64,000 nucleotides of DNA from Megalonaias nervosa (GCA_016617855.1 JAECUM010004914.1:1-64000), one strand, 5' to 3'; counted from the stretch's first letter, positions 22,289-33,554 are shown. Numbers and translations: made by a program. Notes: a model not told the origin generated them from the sequence alone.

Positions 22289-23638
22289 TTTTACGAAAGT
22301 GTTCTTTTCGTAAACTCTTAGCAATGCTCTGTTCCATGGCCAGAAAGAAAGAGAGAGAGTGAAGAGAGAAATTCAGTCTCTCTTAAAGAAGGTGTCACTC
22401 ATGACGGTGTAGATACGGCTACATCTGGGGAAGCTTGGCAATGCAAGAGATACACGGGATCCTGTAAGAAGATAGACGGAGTCTCTAATTCTGGGACTAA
22501 CGAACTTTATTGATATAGATAGATATATAAAGCTACATTCTAGAGATACAACTTATAAAACCTTTATATTGAAAAATACATACAATACATATTGAATACT
22601 TTTCCTTCGATCTTACCAACTTCATACGCTTGTGCAATTTCTGTATTTTAGAATATAATACAAATAATTAGATATCGATTGAATTTAAAGAGCATAAAAT
22701 TCAATAGTTGCAATTAATGCAACAATCATTTTAAAGAAATATATTTTACCAAATTTAAATTAGAATACCGATTTGAAATTGATTACTAAACATTATTCTT
22801 TATTACTTAAAGAATATTTTATTCCAAAATTAAATCTTAGCATGAAGTCGGTAGCGAATTCATCTTTTCACCATAATAAAAATACAAATGAATATAAATT
22901 CTTAAAAACAATTAAACATTCCATTACATTATAATATTAAATTAAAAAGAGAACTCACAAGAATATTGCAAACTACGAAAGTTACCACAGAAATCTTTAA
23001 CTTTTAAAGGTACTTATTCATTAAGAAATTTACGAACATAAACGATTCTTACCTGTAAGATGACAGACGAGACCTCTCTAATTGTGGGACTAACGAACTG
23101 AAGATACACGCAGCTTTGGCGCTATTAATGCTGCCTCAAGATACCCCTGGCCATATTTGGTAAAGAAGTTGGTACCAAGTGTATCATGCAAGCAGCGCGT
23201 GTACCGTCCCAAACCAGAAAGAGGTCCCAGTCTATCCCCATGGAATCGAATGTGTTCATTGCGTCATAATCCGTCTAATCAGCATTTTATTCGTCTCAGG
23301 AAAACGGTTGAACACTAACTTACTAAGTCAGAAAGAACGTTAAGAATTTTTATCACTGAGTGTTGTTTCTGCTGAGTTAGCATACGCATGTATAATACGG
23401 GAGAGAATATTTGTACTTGTTTGTAAAGGAAGCAATCTTTATCAAAATAGAATATAGTTATAGGAGGCAAATAGAATATAGTTATAGAAGGCAAATAAAG
23501 TTAATTTCCATTTTTTTTTTTGTGGAAATTATTTCCAATATTATTTAATGAAAAATTCATCCAATGAAAAATTAGTTTTAATACAATTTAGAGAGAATTT
23601 CAATGTTATTATTTTCACTCAAAAATTCTATCCTAATA
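22289..23638. repeat. 1,350-bp direct repeat, copy 1, with intron-like insertion
   Basis: Near-identical to 25,965-27,314, which has the same length and orientation (identity roughly 95% by eye). It opens with a perfect 9-bp hairpin, TTTACGAAA-gtgttct-TTTCGTAAA (22,290-22,314), and ends at 'tcctaata'. Inside, a 46-48 bp segment ('ctgtaagaagatagacgg' through 'ctaacgaact') occurs twice, at 22,461 and 23,052. Read on the minus strand, the interval between them begins CAG|GTAAGAATC and ends TTACAG|GATCC, with about 591 bp of AT-rich sequence between. No TG...CA ends or target duplication are visible. An LTR, a DIRS-like split repeat or a segmental duplication are all possible. Confidence 0.85.
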
Positions 23639-23699
23639 ATACCTTCCGGGTCATTTGAGCCGAGTCCTCGAGGCTCGATAAAGAGAAAAATTACATTCA

Positions 23700-24075
23700 T
23701 ACAAAGAAGGTAAAAATATTAAAAATCAAAAATACAATGCATTGTTAAAATAGTTGATAAATTTGCAAAAAAACACACAATGAAAAATCATTGCGGTACA
23801 TTCTGTGAAGTTCAAATAAAAATACAATGAGAAAAACACTGTATAATATTCATTGAGATACAAAATACAATAAAAAGAACACTGTACAATTTTTTATATT
23901 ATTATTATTTTTTTTATTTTTTTTTTTATTTTCAATGAAATGAACACTTCACAACATTCAATTAAGTTCAAAAATACAATGGAAAGTACACTTCACAATA
24001 TTCAATAAAATTCAAAAACACAATGAAAAGTACACTTCAAAATATTCAATGAATTTCAAAAATACAATGAAAATA
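23700..24075. repeat. Imperfect tandem repeat, unit about 43 bp
   Basis: Repeated 'aaaatacaatgaaaagtacacttcacaatattcaat' units, interrupted by a T-rich tract at 23,890-23,935. The array lies just inside the first 1,350-bp direct repeat. Confidence 0.7.
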
Positions 24076-24079
24076 GTCG

Positions 24080-25560
24080 GATACGACATTAAAAAAAAAA
24101 TTAAGAAAATTTGCAATAGCCAAAAGGTAGTAAAATATTCAAGAAAATTCTACACAACCTACCCTATGACTAGTCCGGTTAGACAATTATAGAAAGTTAA
24201 TATCAGCATGCAGTTCTTGTTTTCTTTATTTTCTTTTTATATGTTAGTTTGCTATTTTTTTGTTATTTTTATTTTTTGTATAACATCAGCAGAACATATT
24301 TATTGGTGACTACGGTTATTATTTTGCTTCAACGAGTGTGGTGAAAAAGAACTCTTATTGTTCTGGATAGTACTAGTAAGCCGATATTGAGTTTATCTTC
24401 TTATTGCATACATAATATCAATAAAGAAATATCAGAAACATTGAAGTAAAAATGTTTGCGAAAAGAATGGAGTAAGAATTTGGAATTAATCAAGTGTAAG
24501 GAAAGAGAAAATTTTAGTGTTGTGTTAGTCCTACTCTAATAACCATAACGTCTGTTCACTTGCAATCAAACCTTAACCTGTGTTTGTATTACATAGAAAT
24601 TGCATTTAATCTAATAAGTGAAAGTATTAAAATCGTAAAATTGATTCGGTATGGTCTAGTGCATCATTAAAATCGTAAAACTGGGCGTGTATTACTGACG
24701 TTACCTGTGACGTGTGAAAGAGAATGTATCGCCGTTATCGTTTCAAACAAACGTGACTCAGAAGCTGGTCGTATGCAGGGCAATAGCTGCTCAAAAACTC
24801 GGTGTCGAGCAATCGCTCCGACACTTTGACTATTTAATCATTTCAGAATACATATATACGTATATAATGAACAACACGACAACATCGATTGATGTTGCCA
24901 AACCAGGGAAGGAAGCACCTCTTCTGACTGGTTTGAAGGCATTAGAGCCGTACTATGGCGTTATCGCCGAGACACATTCATATGATTTCATATGAAAACG
25001 TGAGAGCAAAACCTCAATAACATTATTGAACACCATTGGGCTACAAAATAAACAACATCTGCATCAACATGTTTGAAACGGCTAGGCGGAAGATACAATT
25101 CTCCCTAAGATAGGTAAATACGGTACGACTTGTTATATGTGTCGGTAGCGAAACATATATACCGTGGTTTCAAATTTCAGTACGAACAGGTTTGATGTAA
25201 ATGCTTAGTGTATGGAACGCAAGTTAAAAGTCAGTAGGTTCATTCACACTCTCTGTAGTAGAAACCTTAGCAACTGTGACGTATATTACTGCAGTAGGTA
25301 TAACAAAGTTATTGTTACTAAATGAAAAATTAAAAATAGCATAAATTAGATTAGTTTTTGGAAATAGTTTGAAATTAACGCACTAACGTTGCAATTTGTA
25401 TTTCAAAAAGCAAAATAAGATATAGCAAAAACATACCTGTGTGAGAATTACCACAATCCAGAAATATTCTTCCTATGAAACGAATAGTAAACAATACACC
25501 TATTGTCTGTAATACTGAAAGAGTTCAAAATGTAAAAGTTAAAAGTCACTTTCACTGGAA
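24080..25560. other. Unassigned interior between the 1,350-bp repeats
   Basis: One small forward frame begins with ATG at 24,867 (42 residues, 'MNNTTTSIDVAKPGKEAPLL' at its start), 5 bp after a 'tatata' tract; the frame is open upstream to about 24,714. I do not recognise it. No reverse transcriptase, recombinase or gag signature was found, which argues against an intact retroelement. Confidence 0.35.
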
Positions 25561-25569
25561 AGAAAACTG

Positions 25570-26013
25570 TCAATGCGGCTGTCGTTGACTTGGGGCCTGT
25601 GGGAGATGTCGCTGTTGGACCCATGGAAATCTCTCTTTATGGCACGGATAGATGTATTTCAGCCTGGGTTGTAGATAGCTCGAATTCGGGGCTAGACTAG
25701 GTACTGTATGCATTCGGGATGTCGTAATTTCAGGTGTTACTGCAAGAAGAATTCTCACCGGCGATGTAAACATTTTTATGCTGGTAAGCCTCTCAGTTGT
25801 CATTGCGTTCATTCCCTTGTGATGTTCCTAGTGCTGATGTTTCAGAACAGACCCTTCTTGTGGGCGAAAAGTACGAAAATCACAGAAGAGTTGTCCAGTC
25901 ATTGCTGAGTGACACCTTTCGTCTTGATATTCGTCCGTCATTCTTTTGTCTATTCTCCACCAACTTTTACGAAAGTGTTCTTTTCGTAAACTCTTAGCAA
26001 TGCTCTGTTCCAT
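25570..26013 (-). pseudogene. Unidentified open frame entering the second 1,350-bp repeat
   Basis: On the minus strand a frame starts at an ATG at 26,013, inside the 1,350-bp repeat ('MEQSIAKSLRKEHFRKSW'), and runs out of it to a TAG at 25,828. It then continues in the same frame to 25,570, about 147 codons with one stop. The forward strand is also partly open. GC content is higher than in the neighbours. I see no known motif; a basic N-terminus and a proline-rich end ('HLPQAPSQRQPH') are visible. Copy 1 has the same ATG but different sequence beyond its edge. Confidence 0.25.
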
Positions 26014-26141
26014 GGCCAGAAAGAAAGAGAGAGAGAGAGAGAAGAGAGAAATTCAGTCTCTCTTAAAGAAGGTGTCACTCATGAAGGTGTAAATACGGCT
26101 ACATCTGGGGAAGCTTGGCAATGCAAGAGATACACGGGATC

Positions 26142-26183
26142 CTGTAAGAAGATAGACGGAGTCTCTAATTCTGGGACTAACGA

Positions 26184-26243
<60 letters not shown>

Positions 26244-26762
26244 TACATTCTAGAGATACAACTTATAAAACCTTTGTATTGAAAAATACATAAGATATAT
26301 ACTGAGTACTTTTCCTTCGATCTTACCAACTTCATACGTTTTTGTGATTTCTGTATTTTAGAATATAATACAAACAATTAGATATCGATTGAATTCAAAG
26401 AGCATAAAATTCAATAGTTGCGATTAATGCAACAATCATTTTAAAGAAATATATTTTATCAAATTTAAATTAGAATACCGATTTGAAATTGATTACTAAA
26501 CATTATTCTTTATTACTTAAAGAATATTTTATTCCCAAATTAAATCTTAGCATGAAGTTGGTAGTGAATTCATCTTTTCACCATAATACAAATACAAATG
26601 AATATAAATTCTTAAAAACAATTAAACATTCCATTACATTATAATATTAAAATAAAAAGAGAACTCACAAGAATGTTGCAAAACTAGGAAAGTTACAACA
26701 GAACTCTTTAACTTTAAAGGTACTTATTCTTTAAGAAATTTACGAACACAAACGATTCTTAC
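26142..26762 (-). other. Intron-like interval with GT and AG ends
   Basis: The donor-like CAG|GTAAGAATC and acceptor-like TCTTCTTACAG|G sit within two direct repeats of about 46 bp, so that one repeat keeps the GT side and the other the AG side. The interior is AT-rich, as introns are. The same structure is present in copy 1 (22,462-23,052). Splicing is inferred only from sequence. Confidence 0.45.
26188..26239. repeat. (TA)n microsatellite
   Basis: 52-bp TA tract that replaces 'tgatatagatagatatat' of the partner repeat. Confidence 0.97.
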
Positions 26763-27447
26763 CTGTAAGAAGATAGACGAGATTTCTCTGATTCTGGGAC
26801 TAACGAACTGAAGATACACGCAGCTTTATGCTGCCTCAAGATACCCCTGGCCATATTTGGTAAAGAAGTTGGTACCAAGTGAATCATGCAAGCAGTGCGT
26901 GTACCGTCCCAAACCAGAAGGAGGCCCCAGTCTATCCTGATGGAATCGAATGTGTTCATTGCGTCATAATCCGCCTAATCAGCATTTAATTCGTCTCAGG
27001 AAAACGGTTGAACCCTAACTTACTAAGTCAGAAAGAACGTTAAGAATTTTACCACTGAGTGTTGTTTTGCTGAGTTAGCATACACATGTATAATACAGGA
27101 GAGAAGATTTGTACTTGTTTGTAAAGGGTGCAATCTTCATCAAAATAGTATATAGTTGTAATAAGAAAGTAAACAAAGTTAATCTACATATATTCCAGTG
27201 GAAATTACTTCTAATATAATTTAATGAAAACTTAATCCAATGAAAAATCAGTTTTAATACAATTTAGAGAAAATTTCTATGTTATTATTTTTACTCAAAA
27301 ATTCTGTCCTAATAGACCTATCAGTCAACACCAAAATGTTGTCGAATAAGTGGACACCCCTATTTCTCTCCTGCTAGTTAATGGTTTGGTTTGATGTTTT
27401 TCAAGTTTTATAACAATCGATTTGTATTTAGCTTATAGCGAACTTTA

Positions 27448-27830
27448 GGAATTAACATCAAAATAGCTATTGGTATTTGTAACGATCCAATAATGATCAT
27501 CAAAATAGCTATTGGGATATGTAACGAGCCAATAATTAGCATCAAAATAACTATTGGTATATGTAACGAGCCAATAATTAGCATCAAAATAGCTATTGGT
27601 ATATGTAACTAGCGAATAATTAACATAAATAGCTATTGGCATATGTAACGAATCAATAATTAGCATCAAAATAGCTATTGATATATGTAACGAGCCAATA
27701 ATTAGCATCAAAATAGCTATTGGTATATGTAACGAGCCAATAATTAGCATCAAAATAGCTATTGGTATATGTAACGAGCCAATAATTAGCATCAAAACAG
27801 CTATTGGCATATGTAACGAGCCAATAATTT
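27448..27830. repeat. 42-bp minisatellite, about 9 copies
   Basis: The unit reads 'aaaatagctattggtatatg' then 'taacgagccaataattagc'. Because 42 is a multiple of three, the minus strand stays open for 121 codons and would encode a hydrophobic repeat ('IAILMLIIGSLH'). One deleted unit shifts the frame without closing it. Confidence 0.95.
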
Positions 27831-27839
27831 GTTTCCTTC

Positions 27840-28600
27840 GTTTGTTTAAAACCTGTTACTTTGTTAAGCTATATGTACATTGTCTCTACATAGACTATGT
27901 AGACTTATATAAACAGCCAATTTTGACTTAACATTAGAATGTACATGATTTGATGACATGGTCAGTTGGGATGACATTTCGTATGAGCAGACGTGTATCT
28001 GTAGAATGGGTTCTTCAAAACATTGACGACATTTACAACGTACAACAACAAAAACTAGTTTAAATTTAAAACTCTCGCAGGGAAATAACACATATTATAC
28101 AGAAATCAGTGTATGTGAATACATTACAAATTATATACAAATCAGTGTATGTGAATACAATACATACTGGTGACGAATAACAAGAAGACATTGTGGCGAA
28201 TTAAACATTTCTGCCTAGACTATATTTGGTTTGGACATAACCGATGTACTGCCTTTACTGCACGATGAGGTAATTGCATGGGCGGCTGTACTCATGTTAG
28301 GTCAGTTTCAGGTGAAGATCACTCATCACTTCACAAACACCAGCGAGAGGTAGAAGTTGGCTTTGTCAGGAACAGCACACATCGGACGTTGACAGGGAAC
28401 ACGTTTTAACATTTAGATATAGACAGGAAAGGATTCAAATGTCCTTACTGCACGAAACATTTCCAAATTTCTTTTGTAATTATGTACTCATTAGGCCAAC
28501 GTTAATGCTAGTCAAACTATTTTTATAATTATGCACACGCATTAAATCAACATTTATGACCGACTTTTATCAAGTTAGTGGATTCAGGGTTAAAGTGAAA
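27840..28600. other. Unassigned stretch
   Basis: There is no recognised gene or repeat. A 'FKCPYCTKHF' fragment (about 28,430-28,460, +) recalls half a C2H2 zinc finger but lacks the histidine pair. Confidence 0.4.
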
Positions 28601-28629
28601 AATAAAAAATAAAATAAACAAAACCACCA

Positions 28630-28815
28630 AAACTTGGATATAATAGGAATCAATCAAGTTGGGATATAATAGGAATCAATCAAAATGGGATATAATAGGA
28701 ATCAATCAAATTGGAATATAATAAGAATCAATCAAACTGGGATATAATAGGAATCAATCAAATTGGGACATAATAGGAATCAATCAAATTGGGACATAAT
28801 AGAAATCAAACAAAT
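28630..28815. repeat. 26-bp minisatellite, about 7 copies
   Basis: Unit 'gggatataataggaatcaat' plus 'caaatt', with few substitutions. Confidence 0.95.
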
Positions 28816-28819
28816 TATT

Positions 28820-29880
28820 GTCACTACATTTGAAGATACTTGGCCTTTGCTTGCGATTATATGAAACAGACCATTTCATTTTCTGGACGGGGAGGGTCCT
28901 GGTATTTATTTCCAAACCTGATAATTATTTCCCTTTTACCTCTAGATAACTTTTTTTTACTAATGTTTTGTTTTTCTTCTAACAATCAGAGCAAGGATTT
29001 TTATTCAAGCTATTTGGATATTATGTATTATGAATTAAAAACTGTTTGATGTTAAATGCATAGCACCTCATGACTGAGATATAGAGAATTCAGACCAACA
29101 TTTCTAAGACAAAAAATTTTAAATAAGGATACTGTCATATTGCTGCAAACAAAGAATAACTGAATAGTTTAGGTAGAACATATGTAAAATTCTGCAAAAT
29201 TGCCTTAGAAAACATTAATTATATTAGAACATGGGCGTTGTAGCTTGGAGGACTTCATACGATCCTTGTCATCTCCTTTTGAATAAAGCTGATTGAAATA
29301 ATCTTCGACGTCTTTGTCACTTTTTTATCCAAAGATGTTGATCATTCATAAATTTGCAAATTCAAGATGGACACCAATTGTCATAAGGTGATTATTATTC
29401 ATGTTCACGAGAGGCTTATGGAATAAGGAAATTCATGAAAAGCTTTCACTCTGCGGTAGAGTTATGTGTTCGCCCGCCTCCCGCCACCACCATGGCATTT
29501 CTTTACGTGCGCATGTTCAATAGATCAGTTAGCAACTCCAAGCGGCCACCGCCTGAGACATTACGGCGATTTATATTCTTTGTTTGGGATTGTAATGCGA
29601 GACAGTTCTGTTTTGAATAAACATATTACAGGCATCTGATAAACGTTACAGATGAATAATTTGTTAACCATGAAACCAGAGCTTGGTTTTATCTCAGATT
29701 TCACCAGCGAATTTTCTTTGCAGCTAACAAATTGATGACGTGATTAGAGTCTAAGTTTATTAGCGACTAAATTCTTTGAAATACACACAGAATTTAAGGG
29801 AAAGATAATACAAGGAAAATGGTTGGAATGTAGCTGGAAAGCGGGGAAAATAATGATGATAAAAGTCCAATTTTTAGTAT
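28820..29880. other. Unassigned stretch
   Basis: There is no convincing gene or repeat. A forward ATG frame of 61 codons or fewer near 29,440-29,620 includes a GC-richer stretch ('RPPPATTMAF') but has no family resemblance. Confidence 0.4.
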
Positions 29881-29884
29881 GCAG

Positions 29885-30115
29885 TTTGAATATTATGTTA
29901 CCAATGGGCAAAACACATGTATTGCCTTTTTATTTACTGTTGCGTGAAATACATGTAATTGCGTTTCTGTTTTGATAATGCTTAACTACATGTGACTGTG
30001 TTTTTAGTTTGATAATGCCTGAAATACACGTAACTGCATTTCTATTTTGATAATACGTGAAATACAGGTAAATATTGTACGTATTATCATACTGTTTTAT
30101 TGTACGTGTACAGTA
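29885..30115. repeat. Minisatellite M44, first locus
   Basis: About five units of 'gcgtgaaatacatgtaattg' plus 'cgtttctgttttgataat' (about 40-44 bp). Related units recur at 30,895-31,010 and 34,040-34,145, so the motif is dispersed across 4 kb. Confidence 0.75.
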
Positions 30116-30119
30116 CTCT

Positions 30120-30890
30120 TATTTTATTATGTTTTGTAATGTAATAAATTTAGAGTGTACGCATGTGGTTATAGCGCACCCGCTTTAAGGAATTCCTAGA
30201 TTTGTGTGATTACTTGTTTGATTATTTGAACTCGGTGCAATGGAAATATTCCTTAGCCCGAAAGAATTAGCCAATTATTATGAGCAAACGTCACGGAGAG
30301 AAGTTTTAGTGAGTTTCCATGATGCCATGGTCAATTAGGAGTGAATTCAGGTTAAAACCTAGTGGTGTAAATTGGGAGTGTGACTGTAGTGACAGTATTT
30401 ACAGTAGGAGACCAGTAAATTACACAAAGGAGTAAACAAGAAGGGACTCGGCAGGTACCGTTTATGTCGCCATGGTGGCAAATCTAATGCAGTTGTACTG
30501 TCGAAATGTGCCTTGAAACCATGCATTGACTGTCCTAAGGTGGCGTAGTTAAAATAGTTTCCTGTGTTATAGTTGTATAGTTTCTACGCCGTGAACTGCT
30601 GACGGTACGGAAAGTTGATGAAGAGAAACTGCAGATGTGCGTTTGATAGATATTTGGCAAGTTGTAAGATCTGTGGTCTTGCATTGATTAGAGAAAAATT
30701 TATGTATAGAATGTACTAGCCTGGCTTTCTAATTTACAACTGAAGTTGTATAGAAGTCTTTATAAATTTGGAATAAATTTATGACTTCTAGCGCCAGGGT
30801 TTGACACCGCTCGGTCAAGCAAATACCACTGGCTTGTAACAGTACTATGGGCCGGAGGCCTAAAGTACTGAATACACTTTCTTTTCTGTT
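30120..30890. other. Unassigned stretch
   Basis: There is no open frame of note. A 'gggccggaggcctaaagtac' segment near 30,850 has the look of a repeat tail, but I cannot assign it. Confidence 0.35.
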
Positions 30891-30894
30891 CTGT

Positions 30895-31010
30895 TCTGTA
30901 CTGAAATACAGATAATTGCGTTTTTATTTTACTCGTGAGCAAAACACATGCAATTGCATTTTTAATTTGCTAATGCTTGAAATGCATGTAACTGGGTTTT
31001 TATTTTGCTT
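30895..31010. repeat. Minisatellite M44, second locus
   Basis: About 2.5 units of the motif seen at 29.9 kb ('aatgcatgtaactgggtttt' type). Confidence 0.65.
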
Positions 31011-31124
31011 ACATGACGCTCTAGAGTTTCATATTTTGCATAGGGTTAGGTTTTCTTTTTTTTTTAAAGAAAAATAATTTTCCCGGTTTTCGTCACTGGT
31101 TATACTGGCTATTTAAAAAAGACT

Positions 31125-31530
31125 TTGAATATCTTAGGCATTGTTTAAAGAACTTTTAATTCCCTTTATTTTGGTGTTTGATTGATGGCTGTAATATGGG
31201 TTATAGAGTATATAGCTTGACCTCGCTTCAGATGTGCGCTTGTAAAAAAAACCTGCTAGCTCTGCTTGGTAATCTTCACTTCCTGGACTTCTGAGGTCAA
31301 GTGTAAAAAAAGAAAGCCGATAGCTTTTATTTTTGTATTTTATACATTTTGTAATTTATTCATTGTGCTTTCAGAAAGTGGTCTTGACTAGTCTGGCAAA
31401 ATTAGTTTTCCCTATTTTAATAACTGTTAAAGATAGTGTACTTGAGACCAACTCTGGCTGATTTTTCCAGCACATGAGAGCTGTCATTTTGGTTAGCCAC
31501 GTGTTTGATCATGTACAATTTCCACAAATA
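31125..31530 (+). repeat. Diverged direct duplication, copy 1
   Basis: Collinear with 33,555-33,895. Shared blocks include 'attccctttnttttggtgt', 'ttgattgatggntgtaat', 'ctgcttggtaatctt'-like sequence, 'cttctgaggtcaagtgtaaa', 'tgctttcagaaagtggt', and 'ggctgatttttcnagcac'. Identity is roughly 70-75% with indels. No coding frame is shared. It may be an old element or a local segmental duplication. Confidence 0.7.
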
Positions 31531-31639
31531 CAATATCCAAAGAAATTGCAGCCACAATAGAGGTATGCCAACGGTCTCTCCATTGTGCATATTGCAAACG
31601 CAAGCAACTTCACCTTACACATGTCACTCTCACAGAAGT

Positions 31640-32040
31640 TCATTATATCTATGAGGCGTACCTTAAAGACCACATAGGTATTGTTATTGTATGATTTGAT
31701 TTCGGTTGTTTAGCTGAAGTATTTAAGACGCAAGCATATCAAAAAGTCCTTTTGAATAATTCTCATATTTGTCTTTGTCACGTTTGCTAAGCAACCAGCT
31801 AAAGTCATGTATAAGCTATAATCTACCTGTTTGGGAGTATTACCGCAGCCTGGTGTTTGACCTCTAAAGATTGCCGCGGGGTCAGTGTTGAACTCTTACG
31901 AAAGGTTACCATGACCAGCCAGAGACCGGAAGCTTGAGTCGGTAAAGGCGACTGGTTGCGCCACCTAACAAAGGCTTGCAGTTATCACACCTATATGTTA
32001 AAGGTTAGTCCAAGGATCAAAAGGAAAGTCCAAGAGGTGA
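31640..32040. other. Unassigned stretch
   Basis: A GC-richer part (31,840-31,960) with 'gccgcggggtcagtg' and 'ggttgcgccacctaac' could be a SINE or retroelement leader, but no element is recognised. Confidence 0.3.
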
Positions 32041-32122
32041 ACGGGGCGTGTTCGTATCCGTCCCCACATTGTTATATCCAATCGAAATTGAGATAGAGGG
32101 CGTGATTACAGTTCAAACCCGA

Positions 32123-32497
32123 ATGATACCCTCCGAAATCGTAAAGAGTAATTTGGTATTCGCCTGGAAGGATTTCAGATCAATAGGGTTTACTCCGAGA
32201 AAGAAGCCACTCGTAATCTGTAGGCAGATCTTAGAGGTAAGCTTATCAGGGGACAGAGAACTTCTGGTTCCATTGGGTCCCAAGTCTTCAAGAGATGGAG
32301 ACGGAATTGAGACTGTAGCCGAGACAGTCGAAGTCGACAGAAGTGTAGTCGTGGGAGAGAAAGTTGAGGAGGAGGAGAAGGAATCTAGAGAAAGTCGAGG
32401 AGGAGGAGGAAAAGAAGGAATTTGGAGAGAGGTGGGGGAGGAAGAGGAGAAGGAATTGGGAGAAATAAGAGAGAGAAAGGATACAACAGATGAGTAG
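32123..32497 (+). CDS. Unidentified 124-residue acidic open frame, doubtful
   Basis: From the ATG at 32,123 the frame runs to TAG at 32,497; without the ATG it is open from 32,048. The first half has mixed composition ('VFAWKDFRSIGFTPRKKPLV'). The second half is Glu/Gly/Arg-rich, encoded by an almost pure purine tract, which explains why the reverse strand is also open for 130 codons. The local GC content is higher than its surroundings. A gag-like or host exon origin is possible, but I recognise no domain. Confidence 0.2.
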   Translation: MIPSEIVKSNLVFAWKDFRSIGFTPRKKPLVICRQILEVSLSGDRELLVPLGPKSSRDGDGIETVAETVEVDRSVVVGEKVEEEEKESRESRGGGGKEGIWREVGEEEEKELGEIRERKDTTDE

Positions 32498-32509
32498 AAA
32501 TACAAGGAC

Positions 32510-33280
32510 AGGTGGAAATCAATCTCACACTGCTAATCAAGTGATGCAATAGGCTTATTAAAGGATCGAGCGGAAGGAGTGTAAATGGAAATTTGAGTCA
32601 TTTGATTATTGAATCGTCATTAAATTGTTATTCATTGAATTTCAACTTTTTTTTTTTATATATTTAACCATCTAACCGTCGGTATTGCTGACTGGGGGCT
32701 CGGAGCTTTACATCTGTCTTTCACTAAATTTAACTTCCAACAAAATAGAGCCTATGTGGGACTTCTATAATAGTTTAAATAAAGTACTTGGAGCACCCCA
32801 CCCCAACCATATAGTTTGTCACAGTCGTACCCCCCAGAACAGTATTCATTAATAGAAAAGTTTCCCACAACCACAGACCACCAATCTCGGATGAAGAGCG
32901 AGTTATTTTAATAATGCACACTGCATTTTCTCAACATAGCAACCAATCTTATGCTGAAAGACATACATATGAAGGTTGCCACAATTGTTCTTGAGATGTT
33001 GCAAAAGAAATTTTACAGTTTGAAAAGGCACGGAACAGATGCGGATCATGGATGTCAAATGTCAGTGGTTAAAATGTTTGCTTTTTCTTCTAACACTAGA
33101 ATATGGAACAAAGCGAATTTGCTTTGTCGTCATTTATTTCTTAATTTTATTAAAATGAATGAAAAGAAAAAAAAATGTATGTGTATTTCTTTCACTTAAT
33201 GCAACAGTTTTAAATTTAAGTTGACTTCACGCCTGTGTTCTAAGGCATCTAATTTCCCTATAATTAAGGTCATTGCACAC
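32510..33280. other. Unassigned AT-rich stretch
   Basis: Nothing is recognised. Confidence 0.5.
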
Positions 33281-33284
33281 ACAA

Positions 33285-33495
33285 GAATACTGTCACAAGG
33301 CATACTGTACAAGGCATACTGTCACAAGGCATACTGTACAAGGCATACTGTCACAAGGCATACTGTCACAAGGCATACTGCACAAGGCATACTGTCACAA
33401 GGCATACTGTACAAGGCATACTGTCACAAGGCATACTGTACAAGGCATACTGTCACAAGGTATACTGTCACAAGGCATACTGTACAAGTAAGAGC
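33285..33495. repeat. 14/15-bp minisatellite
   Basis: About 14 units of 'caaggcatactgtca' and 'caaggcatactgta', arranged in an irregular alternation. Confidence 0.97.
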
Positions 33496-33554
33496 ATACT
33501 AAGCATAACTAACATATTGTCTTGTATAACATCGATGTTAATGTACCGTTTTGT

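Larger units (their letters stand above)
25965..27314. repeat. 1,350-bp direct repeat, copy 2, with intron-like insertion
   Basis: Second copy of the element at 22,289-23,638. It contains the same terminal hairpin (25,966-25,990) and the same duplicated 46-bp segment (26,141 and 26,761). On the minus strand this frames a 621-bp GT...AG interval, longer than in copy 1 because a (TA)n tract has expanded (26,188-26,239). In this copy a minus-strand ATG frame (26,959-26,762) stays open up to the GT. Removing the interval would extend it by 13 residues to a TAG, about 79 residues in all. In copy 1 a 10-bp difference stops that frame earlier. Confidence 0.85.

Noticed and set aside
28430..28460. 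'FKCPYCTKHF' resembling half a C2H2 zinc finger
   Set aside because: No histidine pair follows and no second finger is present; chance or too decayed.
33285..33495. Considered whether regularly spaced arrays (e.g. 33.3, 38.7, 43.9 or 54.8 kb) could be CRISPR
   Set aside because: Units are contiguous with no unique spacers, and the context is eukaryotic.
33221..33502. Overlapping forward frames of 72-93 codons rich in 'HTVTR'
   Set aside because: They are produced entirely by the 14/15-bp minisatellite; no unique sequence supports a protein.
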